The notes beneath the pieces are model-generated. The model saw only the letters and a list, made by a program, of their open reading frames with translations. It ran no database searches and had not been told where the DNA came from. A stretch of 64,000 nt of DNA from NCBI GenBank assembly GCA_022036555.1, contig CM039124.1, positions 48,302,785-48,366,784 on the forward strand. Direction: 5' to 3'. Shown piece after piece: positions 1-11,246 of this stretch (position 1 is its first letter; each line of letters starts with the position of its first letter). This DNA is from Microstegium vimineum (lineage: Eukaryota > Streptophyta > Magnoliopsida > Poales > Poaceae). The translations under genes were made by a program, and so were the position numbers.

Positions 1-3000
1 ACTGCGGATCACAATTGACAAGTTTAGTTTAGTGAATTGGAGTTTGCATGAACTAGGGCATGTGATGATCAAGCTAGTCAAAACGCTAAACCAATGATCA
101 AAGTCATACCCTAGGAGACAATGAAGCGAAGACGGCGAATTCGAATTGACAATCAAGACCAAAACCTAGGTTTTAGGCAAACCCTAGGTGGTAATCCCTT
201 CTTGGCAATGGCAATGTGGAATGACAATGGCAATGGGGGTGAAACCCTAGGTGGGTGCACTGAATTGCAGGTTGGAGGGGGTGGAGCAGAGGTGGTGTTT
301 GGTCGCCGGTGAGAGGGACTCGACGGCGAGCTGGCGGTGGAGGCGGCAGGAGGCGGCGCTGGCTCTGCTGCTGCGGCGGGAGATGTAGGCAGAGCAATGC
401 AGGGGCAGAGGAGAGCAGAGTGGCGGTGGCGGTGCTCCGGTGGGGGTTACGGGCGGCGAGGGCGGTGGAGGAGCAGGCGAGTGCGAGCGGCGGAGCTGAG
501 GCGATGAAGAGCGGCGCGACATACGGACGGGAAAAAACAGTAACTGCCAGAATAGACTTCACGCGCGGGGGGTTATGCGCAAAAATTCCGAGCGTCGGAC
601 CACTCGCCTTGGTCCGACGGGGGGTCCGACGGGGTGGTTCGACGGACTCTGAGAAGAATCGAATCAATCCAGTAAGGGACCGAGCACCAGACTAGTGCTC
701 CGGACCACTCGTCGGACTGGTCCGACGGTCTGTTGACCAGAGAGAAAAGCGTTGACTGGGGCTCCTGACCACTCGCCTATGGTCCGATGGAGCGTCGGAC
801 CTCTGGTCTGACGGATTATGTGAATTGGATTTTCAGAACCAGTGAGGGGCAAACCTCCGGACCACCTAGCGTCGGACTGTGCCGAGAGGTCCGGAGGGTG
901 GTCCGGAGCTTCATTTGCTTTGAATTTTTCCTGATTTTCTCTCCAACTTTTCTCTTAGCCAAGTACCAACACAAAAGAGCAGAAAGAAACACTTTTTGTA
1001 CTTAGCATAAGAACCATCTCTCAAACCCTCAATTTTGAAATAGTTTGCCTTAGGCTAGAATTAGTTTTCTAAGGAAAATAGATCAATAAAGCTCCAAGGG
1101 TCACCATAGGGGCACAAGAGGGGTATTAGCTGAAGCTAGAGCTTTGAATTGCTCCCCCTAAGTGACGAACCTAGAGGATGACCAAACTTAACCGAAAAGG
1201 AAGCAACAAGAAACACACATGCATATGCAATGCAATTACGGAATTTGAATCTAGGTTGCTTGCAAGTTTAAACCGCGGTAAGGCTTTGTCACACGCTTGA
1301 GGGCGGTTATCCCGACCGCGTTAGCCAAGCCTATGTGCATTACTAGAGATTAAACATGATTATATTACAAATGAATGCAAGGTTCACACAATCTCATATT
1401 TTAGTGAAGTTTGAGTGATCAAGCACATTCAACTCGCTTCTCAACCTACAAAAGGTTGTTTCATCGAGTGGTTTAGTGAAGATATCCGCCAATTGATCTT
1501 CGCTCTTAACTTCAACTAGTGTGATGTCTTTCCTAGCCACATGATCTCTAAGAAAGTGATGACGGATATCAATGTGCTTGGTGCGAGAGTGTTAAACTGG
1601 GTTGTTGGCAAGCTTTACAGCGTTTTCATTATCACACAAAAGTGGAACATCTTTTAAAACAACGTCGTAATCAAGAAGTGTTTGGGTCATGTATAAGATT
1701 TGTGCACAACTTGCTCCCATGGCTATGTATTCTGCCTCAGCGGTAGACAATGCCATACTGTTTTGCTTCTTGGAAGATCAAGAGACAAGTGATCTTCCTA
1801 GCAAATGGCAACCGCCAGAGGTACTCTTCCTATCAACTTTACACCCGACATAATCCGAATCGGAATAGCCACAAAGTAGGAAGGGAGCTCCTTTGGGATA
1901 CCAAAGGCCAATGCTAGGGGTATTCCTTATGTGCCTAAGGATTCTTTTAACCGCACATAAATGCGACTCCTTAGGGTTTGCTTGAAACCTAGCACACATA
2001 CACACACTAAACATGATATCCGGCCTAGATGCGGTGAGGTAAAGTAAACTACCGATCATTGAACGATAGAGAGTTTGGTCAATTGGTTTACCTCCCTCAT
2101 CGAGATCGAGATGCCCATTAGTAGGCATTGGGGTCTTGATTGGCTTGCAATCCTCCATCTTAAATTTCTTGAGCACATCATGAGTGCACTTTTCTTGAGA
2201 TATGAAGGTGCCCTCCCTCAATTTCTTCACTTGGAAGCCAAGGAAGAAGGTTAGCTCGCCAATCATTGACATCTCAAACTCTTTGGACATCAATGCACCA
2301 AACTCCTTGCAATGGTCTTGGTTTGTTGACCCAAATATAATGTCATCGACATATACTTGGCAAACAAATATCTCTCCATTAAGCTTCTTGGTGAATAGTG
2401 TTGTGTCGACGATCCCGATCTTGAAGCCCTTCTTGAGTAGGAAGTCCCTTAGCCTCTCGTACCAAGCTCTTGGAGCTTGTTTCAATCCGTAGAGAGCCTT
2501 GGACAACCTATAGACATGATTAGGAAAGTTTGGATCCTCAAACCCAGGAGGTTGTGAGACATAGACAAGTTCATTGATGAAACCATTTAGAAAGGCACTC
2601 TTCACATCCATTTGAAAAAGTATCATTTTGTGATGTGAAGCATATGCCAAAAGGATACGTATGACTTCTAGTCTTGCAACCGGTGCAAAGGTCTCCCCAA
2701 AATCCAAGCCTTCAACTTGGGAGAACCCCTTTGCCACCAATCTTGTCTTGTTCCTCACAACCACGCCTTGATCATCTTGCTTGTTCCTAAACACCCACTT
2801 GGTGCCAATGATTCTTGCTCCCTTTGGCCTTTCTTCAAGTGTCCACACTTGGTTCCGGGTCAAGTTGTTGAGTTCTTCATGCATGGCATTCACCCAATCC
2901 GGATCCGCAAGCACGTCCTCAACACTAGTAGGCTCAACAAAGGAAACAAGCGAGTGATGTTCAACATAAGATGCAAGTCTAGACCGAGTCATTACTCCCT

Positions 3001-3803
3001 TTGATAGACTTCCTATGATTTGATCATGGGGGTGTGCTTGAAGGATAGGTGTTGATCTTCTATCATGAACTTGAGGAGGGGGGTGTGGTGCTTTAACATT
3101 GCTTGCTTCGGTCTTGGCTTGATCTTGAGGGATGAAGGTATCTTCTTGAGCTTCCCTCACTTGATCTTCTTCAACTTGAGGTGTGCGAGGTGGAGAAGGA
3201 TCTTGATTATCATCATCTTCCACTTCTTCCACCTCTTGTGGGTTGATAGCACCAATTGGCATATTCTTCATTGCCTCCCTCAATGGTTCATCACCTACAT
3301 CAATATCCTCAAGCGCTCCTTGGAAGCCATTAGTTTCATCAAATTCCAAGTCATATGTTTCTTCAACTAAGCCAGTGGCTTTGTTAAATACAGGGTATGC
3401 CTTGGACTTAAGCGAATATCCAACAAGGAAACCAAGATCACACCGCTGTTGGAATTTACCCAAGTGTTGGCGCTTCTTGTAGATGTAAACTTTGCATCCA
3501 AACACCCAGAAGAATGAAATATCCTGCTTCTTCCCATTCACAAGCTCATAGGGAGTCTTCTTCAATAGCCTTTGGATGAAGAGGCGGTTTGCCGCATAGC
3601 AAGCGGTGTTGATGGCCTCCGCCCAAAACTTCTCCGGAGTGTTGTACTCATCAAGCCTAGACCTCGCTAGAGTTATGAGCGTCCAGTTCTTCCTCTCTAC
3701 AACACTATTTTGTTGTGGAGTGTATGTGGCGGATACCTCATGCTTGATCCCCACTTCATCACAATAGTCCTCAATCTTTGTGTTGACAAACTCGGTGCCA
3801 TTG
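1..3803 (-). mobile_element. Ty1/copia retrotransposon remnant (pol plus 3' non-coding part)
   Basis: Read on the minus strand, 3803 down to about 1430 encodes copia pol (see the pol entry). It is followed by a long non-coding tail that runs off the window start. The tail holds a purine tract (GGGGGAG, rc near 1155) and, at about 580-920, a degenerate block built from variants of CCGGACCACTCG and GGTCCGACGG. The 5' half of the element (gag, protease, integrase N-terminus) is absent because an LTR abuts the integrase at 3804. The far LTR is not identifiable inside the window, so clade assignment is not attempted. The ORFs around 121-700 lie in this tail and are not credible genes. Confidence 0.85.
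1430..3803 (-). pseudogene. copia pol pseudogene: integrase C-part, reverse transcriptase, RNase H
   Basis: The frame is open from the LTR junction at 3803 to 1781. Domains in order: the end of the integrase core (NGTEF, then YTPQQNSVVERKN with the last catalytic Glu), a variable acidic linker, copia reverse transcriptase (TKWVFRNKQDDQG start, QMDVKSAFLNG, YGLKQAPRAWYERL, and the YVDDIIFGS catalytic box near 2340), and the RNase H start (SDSDYVGC). An in-frame TGA at 1778-1780 and a TAA at 1592-1594 interrupt RNase H, whose remaining frame can be followed to about 1430. The two first catalytic Asp of integrase, gag and protease are missing. The copy is therefore non-autonomous and dead. Family assignment rests on recognised copia motifs. 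Confidence 0.9.
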
Positions 3804-4958
3804 TGAAAGGATCAAGATGCCCAAGAGGGGGGGGGTGAATTGGACTCTTTTTAATTTCTAGACAAAAATTAAACCTATAAAGAGCCAATTAACCCCCTAG
3901 TGCCTACCGCTTGTGTGTCCTAGCTAGAAAGCGGTAGCAAGTCAATAGAAAGTGAAAACTTCCTACACAATTCTAGTATGGATTAAAAGACAAGTGCGGA
4001 AAGTAATGCGGTAAGAAAGAGCTAGGGAAAGAGATGCTTGACACGGCGATGTTTTGCCGAGGTATCGAGGAGTCGACACTCCCTCCTAGTCCTCGTTGGA
4101 GCACCTCGCAAGGTATAGCTCCCCCTCAATCCCGCGCAAGGGATGAGTGCTCTCTACGGGCTGATTCTTCGCCACTCCGGCTCGGTGCTTACTGGACTCC
4201 AAGGTTCAGCTGAGCAATGCACCACCGGACCACTCGCCTTGGTCCGGTGCCCTGGTCCGACGCAGAGGTCCGGTGCCAGGGTGCTCACTGGATCCACCAT
4301 TTTCTCTGACAGGAAGCGTCGGACTAGAGGACGACCCTCCGTCGAACTAGTCCGGAGCCTCCTCTGAGGCTGGCTTCCTCTAGCAGGGACCTCCGGACCA
4401 CTCGTCTATGGTCCGGTGCTCCTTTGGACAGTTGGTCCGGAGCTCTTGTCTCTGAAACTTGCCTAAGACAAGGACCGTCGGACCACTCTCCTTGGTCCGA
4501 TGCCTCCTAGGCAGACTGGTCCAGAGCCTCTTTCTCCCCATGTTTCAACTCTTTTCACTAAGTCTTCTTTAGAGGTGTTGCTCCTACCATCTCAAGGGCT
4601 ATTAGCAGGGTCTCTAGGACTAGTTATGACAAGTGTACATACACCAACATTCCCAAACTTTCCTAGGTCAAGCTACTAACCTCATACTCCTCTTTATAGT
4701 ACGGTCAAAGGAAAAACAAAGCCCTAGTCTATACTTAGTGCCCTTCTCACACCTTATGGCACTAAGAGCTAGCCTAGTCTTCACCTCGAAGCTTAATCCT
4801 TTCAATCGAAACGATTTCCATCTTGGGGGCATGAATATCCATTAAGCCCATTCAATAAACATCACTTATGACCTAACTCTAATTACTTTGCCTCTGCAAA
4901 ACACACGTTAGTCATAGTGACCTAGTATTGTTGTTAATCGCCTAAACACAAGGGACCA
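3804..4958 (-). mobile_element. LTR (solo-LTR-like), 1155 bp, without matching target duplication
   Basis: On the plus strand it runs from TGAAAGGATCAAGATG at 3804 to GGGACCA at 4958. Read on the minus strand it begins TGGTCCCTTGTG and ends GATCCTTTCA, the usual TG...CA borders and wording of grass LTRs. It has no coding capacity and carries repeated variants of GGACCACTCGCCTTGGTCCG at about 4220-4520. The left flank is copia integrase (minus) and the right flank is a LINE reverse transcriptase (plus). The five bases outside each border do not match, so this is not a simple insertion. Borders are by eye; the right one is the less certain. Confidence 0.65.
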
Positions 4959-6660
4959 TGATTCTTCAAGGGGGACCCTCTGTCACCCCTGCTTTTCAAT
5001 TTAGTCAGTGATGTGTTAACCAAAATGCTCCTGAAGGGAACAAACATTGGTTTAGTCAAAGGTCTAGTACCAGAGTTTAGGGGGGAGGGTATTATTTCCC
5101 TCCAATATGCTGATGATACAATAATTTTTTGTGGTTTGAGCAAATCTCTGGAATGAGAGTTAATTTCCATAAGAGTGAGTTGATTCCTATTAATTGTAGT
5201 GAAGCAGAAGCAAGAGATCTTTCTCTTTTCTTTTCCTGCCCCTTAGGTTCCTTCCCTATTAAATATTTGGGTATTCCCCTTCATTTTGATATCCTAAGAA
5301 GGGAGGACATCCAACCTCTTGTAGGCAAAATGCTTAAAAGAATAGCAGGTTGGAGGGGTAAGCTTCTGTCTTATGCTGCTAGGATTATCCTTATTAAGGC
5401 CTGTCTAGCTAGTATACCAGTGTATATTTTGTCCTTCATCAAATTTCCAAAATGGGCTATTAGGATTTTACACACACATATGGCCAATTGTTTATGGAAT
5501 GATAATCCTGAAGCTCATAAGTATCACCTAGTCAATGTAGATACAGTGTGTATGCTTAAAGAATATGGAGGTTTAGGAATTCCAAATCTTAGAGATCTTA
5601 ACTTGTGCCTGTTGGCCTCTTGGATCAAGAGGTACAACACAGATGAGAATAAGCTCTGGAGACAGTTGATTGATCATAAATATGACACTAATAACCCTAA
5701 TATTTTTTGTAGTAACACTTCTAATAGCTCCATTTTCTTCAAAGGTATGCTTTGGGCTGCTAGAGCAGCTAAGATGGGTTATAGATGGCTTATAGGGAAT
5801 GGTAAAAAGGTCAAGTGTTATAGATGGCTTATAGGGAATGGTAAAAAGGTCAAGTTCTGGGAAGATAATTGGCTGGGTTCTTCTAGCTTAGCCATCCAAT
5901 TTTGGGACATTTATACAATTGTCAATGAAAAGACTCATACTGTTTTTGATCTTTGGGATGGAATAGATTTAAAGTGTACCTTCAGAAGAGGAGTAGATGA
6001 TAGACTTATGTCCCTTTGGCAAGAGGTCGTTCAGTTGGCTACGACCATTGTTTTCTCAGATGATGAGGACTCTCTTATCTGGACTTTTAATTCGAAAGGT
6101 CTTTATTCTTCCCAGTCTTTGTACAAAACGATAAACTTTAGGGGAATAAAACCTGTAGTTGTCCCGGCTGTTTGGAGCCTTAAAGTTCCCCCTAGAGTCC
6201 AATTCTTCCTTTGGTTAGTTTCTAAGAATAAGGTTCTAACTCGAGATAATCTTAGTATTAGAAGAAAAGTGAATGATTTGTCATGTCTTTTCTGTTGTGA
6301 ACCAGAATCGTGAACCACCTGTTCTTTGATTGCGTTGTTGCTAAACAGGTTTGGCTCCATGTTTCTGAGGTTTTGGATAGGAATGTAGGCTCTAACTTTT
6401 TGTCAATAGGTCAGATGTGGCTTAGTAATAGAAGCTTTGTAGTTGACAATATGTTTTGTGCTGCGGTCCTGTGGGGACTTTGGAAACTAAGGAACTCAAT
6501 CTGTTTTCAGGGGGTCGTTTGGAGAAGTGTTCAGGCCTTAATGATTTCTGTTCTGGGCATGCTAAAAAGCTGGATATTGCTGTGCCCAAACGAGAGGAAG
6601 CAATCTTTCTCTTTAAAACTGGAAAGGCTCAGGAATATGGCAACCAGCCATCCAAGATTG
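4959..6660 (+). pseudogene. LINE ORF2 pseudogene (reverse transcriptase / zf-RVT)
   Basis: A TGA occurs four codons before GDPLSPLL. A deletion joins the YADDT box at about 5110 directly to the FEQISGMRVNFHKSE segment, removing roughly the 40-60 residues LINEs normally have there. The long open frame 5129-6313 ends in a TGA caused by a one-base loss at about 6305, and the zf-RVT frame resumes one frame over (NHLFFDC, WGLWKLRNSICFQG). A 13-codon in-frame tandem duplication lies at 5780-5857. All breaks are seen directly; comparison to intact LINEs is from family knowledge. Confidence 0.85.
5780..5857 (+). repeat. 39-bp perfect tandem duplication inside the LINE ORF
   Basis: Two adjacent identical 39-bp units (5780-5818 and 5819-5857) each encode YRWLIGNGKKVK plus one residue. 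LINEs normally have one copy of this segment before the WEDNWLG motif, so this is a private duplication. It preserves reading frame. Confidence 0.9.
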
Positions 6661-7039
6661 CCGGGCTGAATCATACCGGTGACGCCTGGAAGGAGTTCAT
6701 GTTCAAGTCGGCATTGAACTGGGAGCAAGACTATCCTGAAGAAGTTGAAAAACGCCTGGTGGATGCTTCAGACCAGCTGCAGGAGTCTGATGGAAAGTGG
6801 GTTAGCTTTGTGAAGCTTGCTGATGCCTGGAACATGTAGTTCCTCTGCCTGAAAAAGTGTCTTCTGTTTGATCCGGTTTTTTCCGCTGGAACCAGTTTTG
6901 GTGCCGAGTGAGGCTGGTGTAATTTTCTTTTGCCGTGGATCTGTAAACCTATGCTAAACCTGTTTACTCTGGTTCTTGTTTCAATGCAATGACCGGGGCA
7001 CTTTTGCCCTTGAACTCTAATTTTTTTTTGATAAATCTA

Positions 7040-7493
7040 TATCTATATCTATACCTATTAATAAAGAGTCGAAATTTCAGACTCTTTTTTTTTCGTCCAT
7101 CCATTTGTTTCTGTATCCATCTCCCTTAACTATCGAACAATAAATGACATAATAAAAAATAAAAGAAAGAAAGGACACGTTATGAGAAACGGACTCCATA
7201 TAAAAAAGGAAAAAAAGTAAATACCTGACTCCATATAAAAACAGGAAGAAAAAGGAAAAGAAGAAATCAATAAAAAAAGAAAAAAAGAATAGGACGGATA
7301 CGTTATGAACCGAACTCCGTATAAAAAAAAGAAAAAAAGTAAATACCGGACTCCATATAGAAAGGAAGAAAAAGGAAAAGAAAAATATCTATAGAAAAAA
7401 AGAATAGGCCACGTAAGTAAATACCGGACTCCGAAAACGGAAAAGAAAAAATAATAGAGAAAAGAAAAAGAAAAATGGACACGTATGCTACAT

Positions 7494-7500
<7 letters not shown>
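7040..7500. repeat. Purine-rich degenerate tandem repeat block
   Basis: Units of roughly 100 bp recur about four times. Each contains a CGGACTCCATATAAAAA-like core, a run of AAGAAAAAGGAAAAG and a GACACGTTATG-like piece. There is no coding potential. The left edge (TCTATATCTATATC followed by TATTAATAAAG) resembles the start of some plant Helitrons, but no matching 3' end was found, so I leave the block as an unclassified repeat. Confidence 0.6.
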
Positions 7501-7550
<50 letters not shown>

Positions 7551-7760
7551 TTAAATTGATTTTTATCTATTCATGTCTTTCCCGTGCTAGAGCAGCACAA
7601 TCTAAGAAAGCTTCACAAATATCGAATCAGACTGAATAATAGGCCTATAAAACAAAATATATAAGAATGAAAAAGCACAAATTGGAAATCGATGACGTGC
7701 TCGTGCCGGTGCCGGACAACCTTCCTGGTGGGGGTGATAGTGTGTGTGTGTGTATATATA

Positions 7761-7815
<55 letters not shown>

Positions 7816-8002
7816 TGTCTTTCCCGTGCTAGAGCAGCACAATCTAGGAAAGCTTCACAAATATCGCATAAGAAAGAAAAATAAGAAATCAGTCAGATAA
7901 TATGCCTATAAAACAAAATATATAAGAATGAAAAAGCACAAATCGGAAATCGATGACGTGCTCGTGCCGGTGCCAGACAACCCTCCTGGTGGGGGTGATA
8001 GT
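7494..8002. repeat. Direct duplication of a TA-microsatellite plus about 190-bp unit
   Basis: An uninterrupted (TA)n run (about 7494-7548) is followed by a segment beginning TTCATGTCTTTCCCGTGCTA and ending GGTGGGGGTGATAGTG (7552-7741). The pair recurs as a second (TA)n run (about 7757-7811) and the same segment (7813-8002). The units differ by scattered substitutions and a roughly 20-bp indel. A short (TG)n precedes the second TA run. The small ORFs here are repeat-derived. Confidence 0.85.
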
Positions 8003-9560
8003 GAACGCTCGTGGAGTACGCTACACCAGCCCGCGGAGCCCAAGTATAGGAAATATTTATATCTAACACTCGCACAATGTGCCCACGGTGTTCTCGATCA
8101 CAACCGTAGCGCGGTGGTCTTGACACTCCAAAGCTCTATCGTCATGATTAAGCTGGGCGAGGTGCTCTCGTGCATTGGCAAGAGCTGCAGTGCCAATTGT
8201 AAATTGTCGAAGCTAAGCATCTGACCAACAACGTTGTTTTTATATGTATAAATCATTGTATATATAATACTAAATTTTAGATTTTGTTTATTGTCACTCT
8301 GTATGCTAGAGTTTTTTTTCTCTCATTGCAACGTACGGACATATTTGCTAGTAAAGATTATAATGTACGAGGTGTCAGCCCTAGATGTACAACTCAAAAT
8401 GGTTGATCCCCCTGAACAACAATAGGTTCACCGTAAAAAAACCTGACTGGCAGGGATGAAAATACATTTTGAGTTATTTGTTTATATTCCTACGTATTTC
8501 AACTATGTGTCTTGATATTGTAGTCCATTTAGAAAGTGTTAGGTCAAATTAATTACTGTAAACATATTGATGTTTTATCGCTACATACACATCATAAAAA
8601 TGTGCCCCGAAGTTTTTTTTACCATGTCTGGGCGCATTTTTATTAGAGGAAAGAAAGTTACAACATAAAATCCTAGCAAGCCTAGGCACCAAAGATCAAC
8701 ATGATTTTGCAGGATAGGTCTCACAAAGATCACTAATAACAAAATTCCAAGTTCAGGTAAATTACATGAAAACAACTTGTGACCTAAGCATTAAGAGAAA
8801 TGAAAACCAAAGCTGCCGACAATCCTAAACAGCAAAGAGCATGAGACTTAAGCGCAGTTCACCGTCCGAAGTGAGCTCTTTCATTCATTGTTTGGTTCGG
8901 CAAAATACACACGGTAAATAATCAAAATAGATCTGATCAAACGTCGGCTTAGATCAGACTATTTCTCAGATTTCGCATGTTGGGTCCATTTTTTAGGTTG
9001 AATCTGGCCTTGATCGAAAATCATGGCATGAACCCAACTCGGGTCAGGTTTTTTTTTTGAGCAGGTCATATTGGATTGGTCGGATCAAGTGAACTATGAC
9101 CAAGTCTCAACCAGCGTAAGGGCGGATCCAAAGATGGGGCTTCAGCCCCCCTAAGCCCCCTACTTGGTGCATCAATAGAAATATGGGGAGGCGGAGGGAG
9201 AAGAAGAGGTGAAGTAAAAAAGAAAAGTCCCCCTTGGATCCTGTTCTCTATCCGCTACGAATTCAGAGCCACCAGTATACTACAGTCAATACCAATAGAC
9301 AAATTAGCAACTCCAAGAACCTTTGTACCAAAAAAAAACAATGCAATTCCAAAAACAATCCTTCCTAGTCGCTCCGAGAAGAAACGATCGTGATCTCTAG
9401 CAAATACGGAGTAGAAACTATCGCAGATCTCGTAGAATCCTAACTATTAGAATTGTAAAATTGTAGGTTCTACTCAACAGAATAGAATCAATTTGATAAA
9501 CTAGGATCACAAGGTCATACAAAATAACACCATATAATCAAGATTTTAATAACTACGGTA
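8003..9560. other. Intergenic, no gene recognised
   Basis: AT-rich sequence without a credible gene on either strand. About 8620-8790 looks like the reverse complement of a retroelement 3' tail (TTTTTATTAGAGGAAAGAAAG), and 9118-9240 has a GGGCGGATCC...GGGGCTTCAGCCCCCC edge common in grass DNA transposons. Neither has a confirmed second end. Confidence 0.4.
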
Positions 9561-9569
9561 ACAACATAT

Positions 9570-9960
9570 GGTACTTGCTTTTTTTAAGAAAAGGGAATAT
9601 ATTAATATCTCAACCTCTGCATCGACTAATGCATATAACAGTTCAAAATTACAGAGCGACGGACTAACACAGAGTCCAAGGATTCACAAAAACAAAGTTC
9701 TGAAACTTTGCTTTCCCACGTTGAAGAAGCATTACAACAAGCATTACAACACTACCGCCGGCGACTGTGTCCCTGTCGCATCTCACATCCTAATAGGTGA
9801 ACATAGCATGCTTAGAGGTAAAGCAATCGTCATCCTTGCGCCTTCACTTCACTGGATGCAACGCATGTCGCGAACCTTCTCCCTCACCTCGGCCCCGGTC
9901 CAAACCGGTACGGCTACTGACTGATCTACTCCATAGTCCACACTCTCTGCAATAGCCGAG
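9570..9960 (-). mobile_element. Probable LINE 3' tail
   Basis: Plus-strand TTTTTTTAAGAAAAGGGAAT followed by ATATTAATATCTCAACCTCTGCA is the reverse complement of the common grass LINE 3' end (GATATTAATATATTCCCTTT followed by poly(A)). The inner boundary is arbitrary and no target duplication was identified. The 118-codon plus-strand ORF over it is not credible. Confidence 0.45.
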
Positions 9961-11246
9961 CCGAGCTTGGAGGTCGATCGGAGCTTCAATTAAAGAGCAA
10001 CAGGACCCATCACCCCCTACTAGCTTGTCAACAGATCAAGAGAAAAGCTGTTGCTGACAGCTTACAACCTAGTAGGGGTAGTACCAGTGCCGGAACAGAG
10101 AAGATCTTGCACAGGACCAACGAGCTCATGCATTGCATTGGTGAGCAGCACTAGCTAGAACATGGTAGGGGCAGGTCCACCCCACCCAACAGACTGTTTG
10201 GTGACCTGCATCCATGCACTGGCGACCAACTGGGTCATCTCATGATTCTTGACAGCTAAACCAATCATACATCAGTGCATTACGCCCGGTTGCTTTCAGA
10301 GTTTAATAACTAAGCAGCACTTGCATCAAAAGATTGTATGTCCAAAATAAACAAGAGCGAGAAAGGGAAATACCGGCACGGCGAATCGGCGATGCTCTCC
10401 ATCAAACAAGTCATGCTATGCACACACCCAACACCTCATCATTCCAGAAGCCGAAAGCACATTACATACAGCTAGAAGATTTACAGGAAAAGAATTTAGA
10501 AGAAAAAGAAAACAAAAACTAGTGAAGCCCACTCGGACTACCCTTATTTTTATACTCACTCACTCTATCTGGCAGCAAAGCTGGCATCGGCATGTTTTCA
10601 AGTTAATGAATTGTAAAGCTTACACCAGGCCATGATTGCCGCCACAACCCACAAAACACACCCCACGGGCCCGGGCGGCTCACCAACCAACCCTCTTGCC
10701 CTTGGGCAAAAGTTTGGAAGCCCCCGGGAATTACTAAACCAACACAAAAAGAGAACGTGGGAAGTGGTCCACAAAAATCCTGGACCTTGGAAAGTTGGAA
10801 GGCAAAATTGCTCCATGATCTGCCTTCAGAATGGCATCGCCGAACCAACTGTGATGTGTTCCAGGAGGAGCTCCTTCCTCTCCGGGAACCAATAAAACTT
10901 CTCCAGAGACAATACTAGTTAGCCGGCAATCCTTTCTTTTCCCTTATCATTGTTGTATGTATGATTTACATCTTCAAGCAGTAATAGCTGGACATCCGCA
11001 CGAGGCTTTGCAGCTGATCTGGAACCAACAAGCAAGAATAAGGTTCTCTCATATCAATTGGAATAGAATGTGATATTTTAGGCACATAATTTAGTACTGT
11101 GCAAAGGACGTGTGGGGATGCATGACTTCTTTAGGAAAGTAGAACTTTGTTTATTCATCGTGTATGTAACAGAATTCAATGAACTATTTTCTTAGAAGAT
11201 AGAGAGCAATCATTCAGTCACCATCCACGTTGAAAAGAAAATACCT

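Larger units (their letters stand above)
4959..7030 (+). mobile_element. Non-LTR retrotransposon (L1-type LINE with zf-RVT domain), 5'-truncated
   Basis: The LINE starts inside the reverse transcriptase (FFKGDPLSPLLFNL, then the YADDT box at about 5110) and runs through the conserved C-terminal half with FPIKYLGIPL, GKLLSYAARIILIK and WEDNWLG. The zf-RVT segment (WSLKVPPRVQFFLWL, CLFC) follows. It ends with a non-coding tail carrying the LINE-typical GGGGCACTTTTGCCC, near 7000, before a T-rich end at about 7030. The upstream endonuclease and most of the reverse transcriptase are missing. It abuts an LTR on the left. The 3' end position is approximate because no target duplication could be found. 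Confidence 0.85.

Noticed and set aside
7037..7600. Helitron 5' end (TCTATATCTATATC with TATTAATAAAG) and a CCCGTGC hairpin downstream
   Set aside because: No CTRR-type 3' end with a proper hairpin was found and no Rep/helicase coding is present; the TA-rich surroundings make chance likeness probable.
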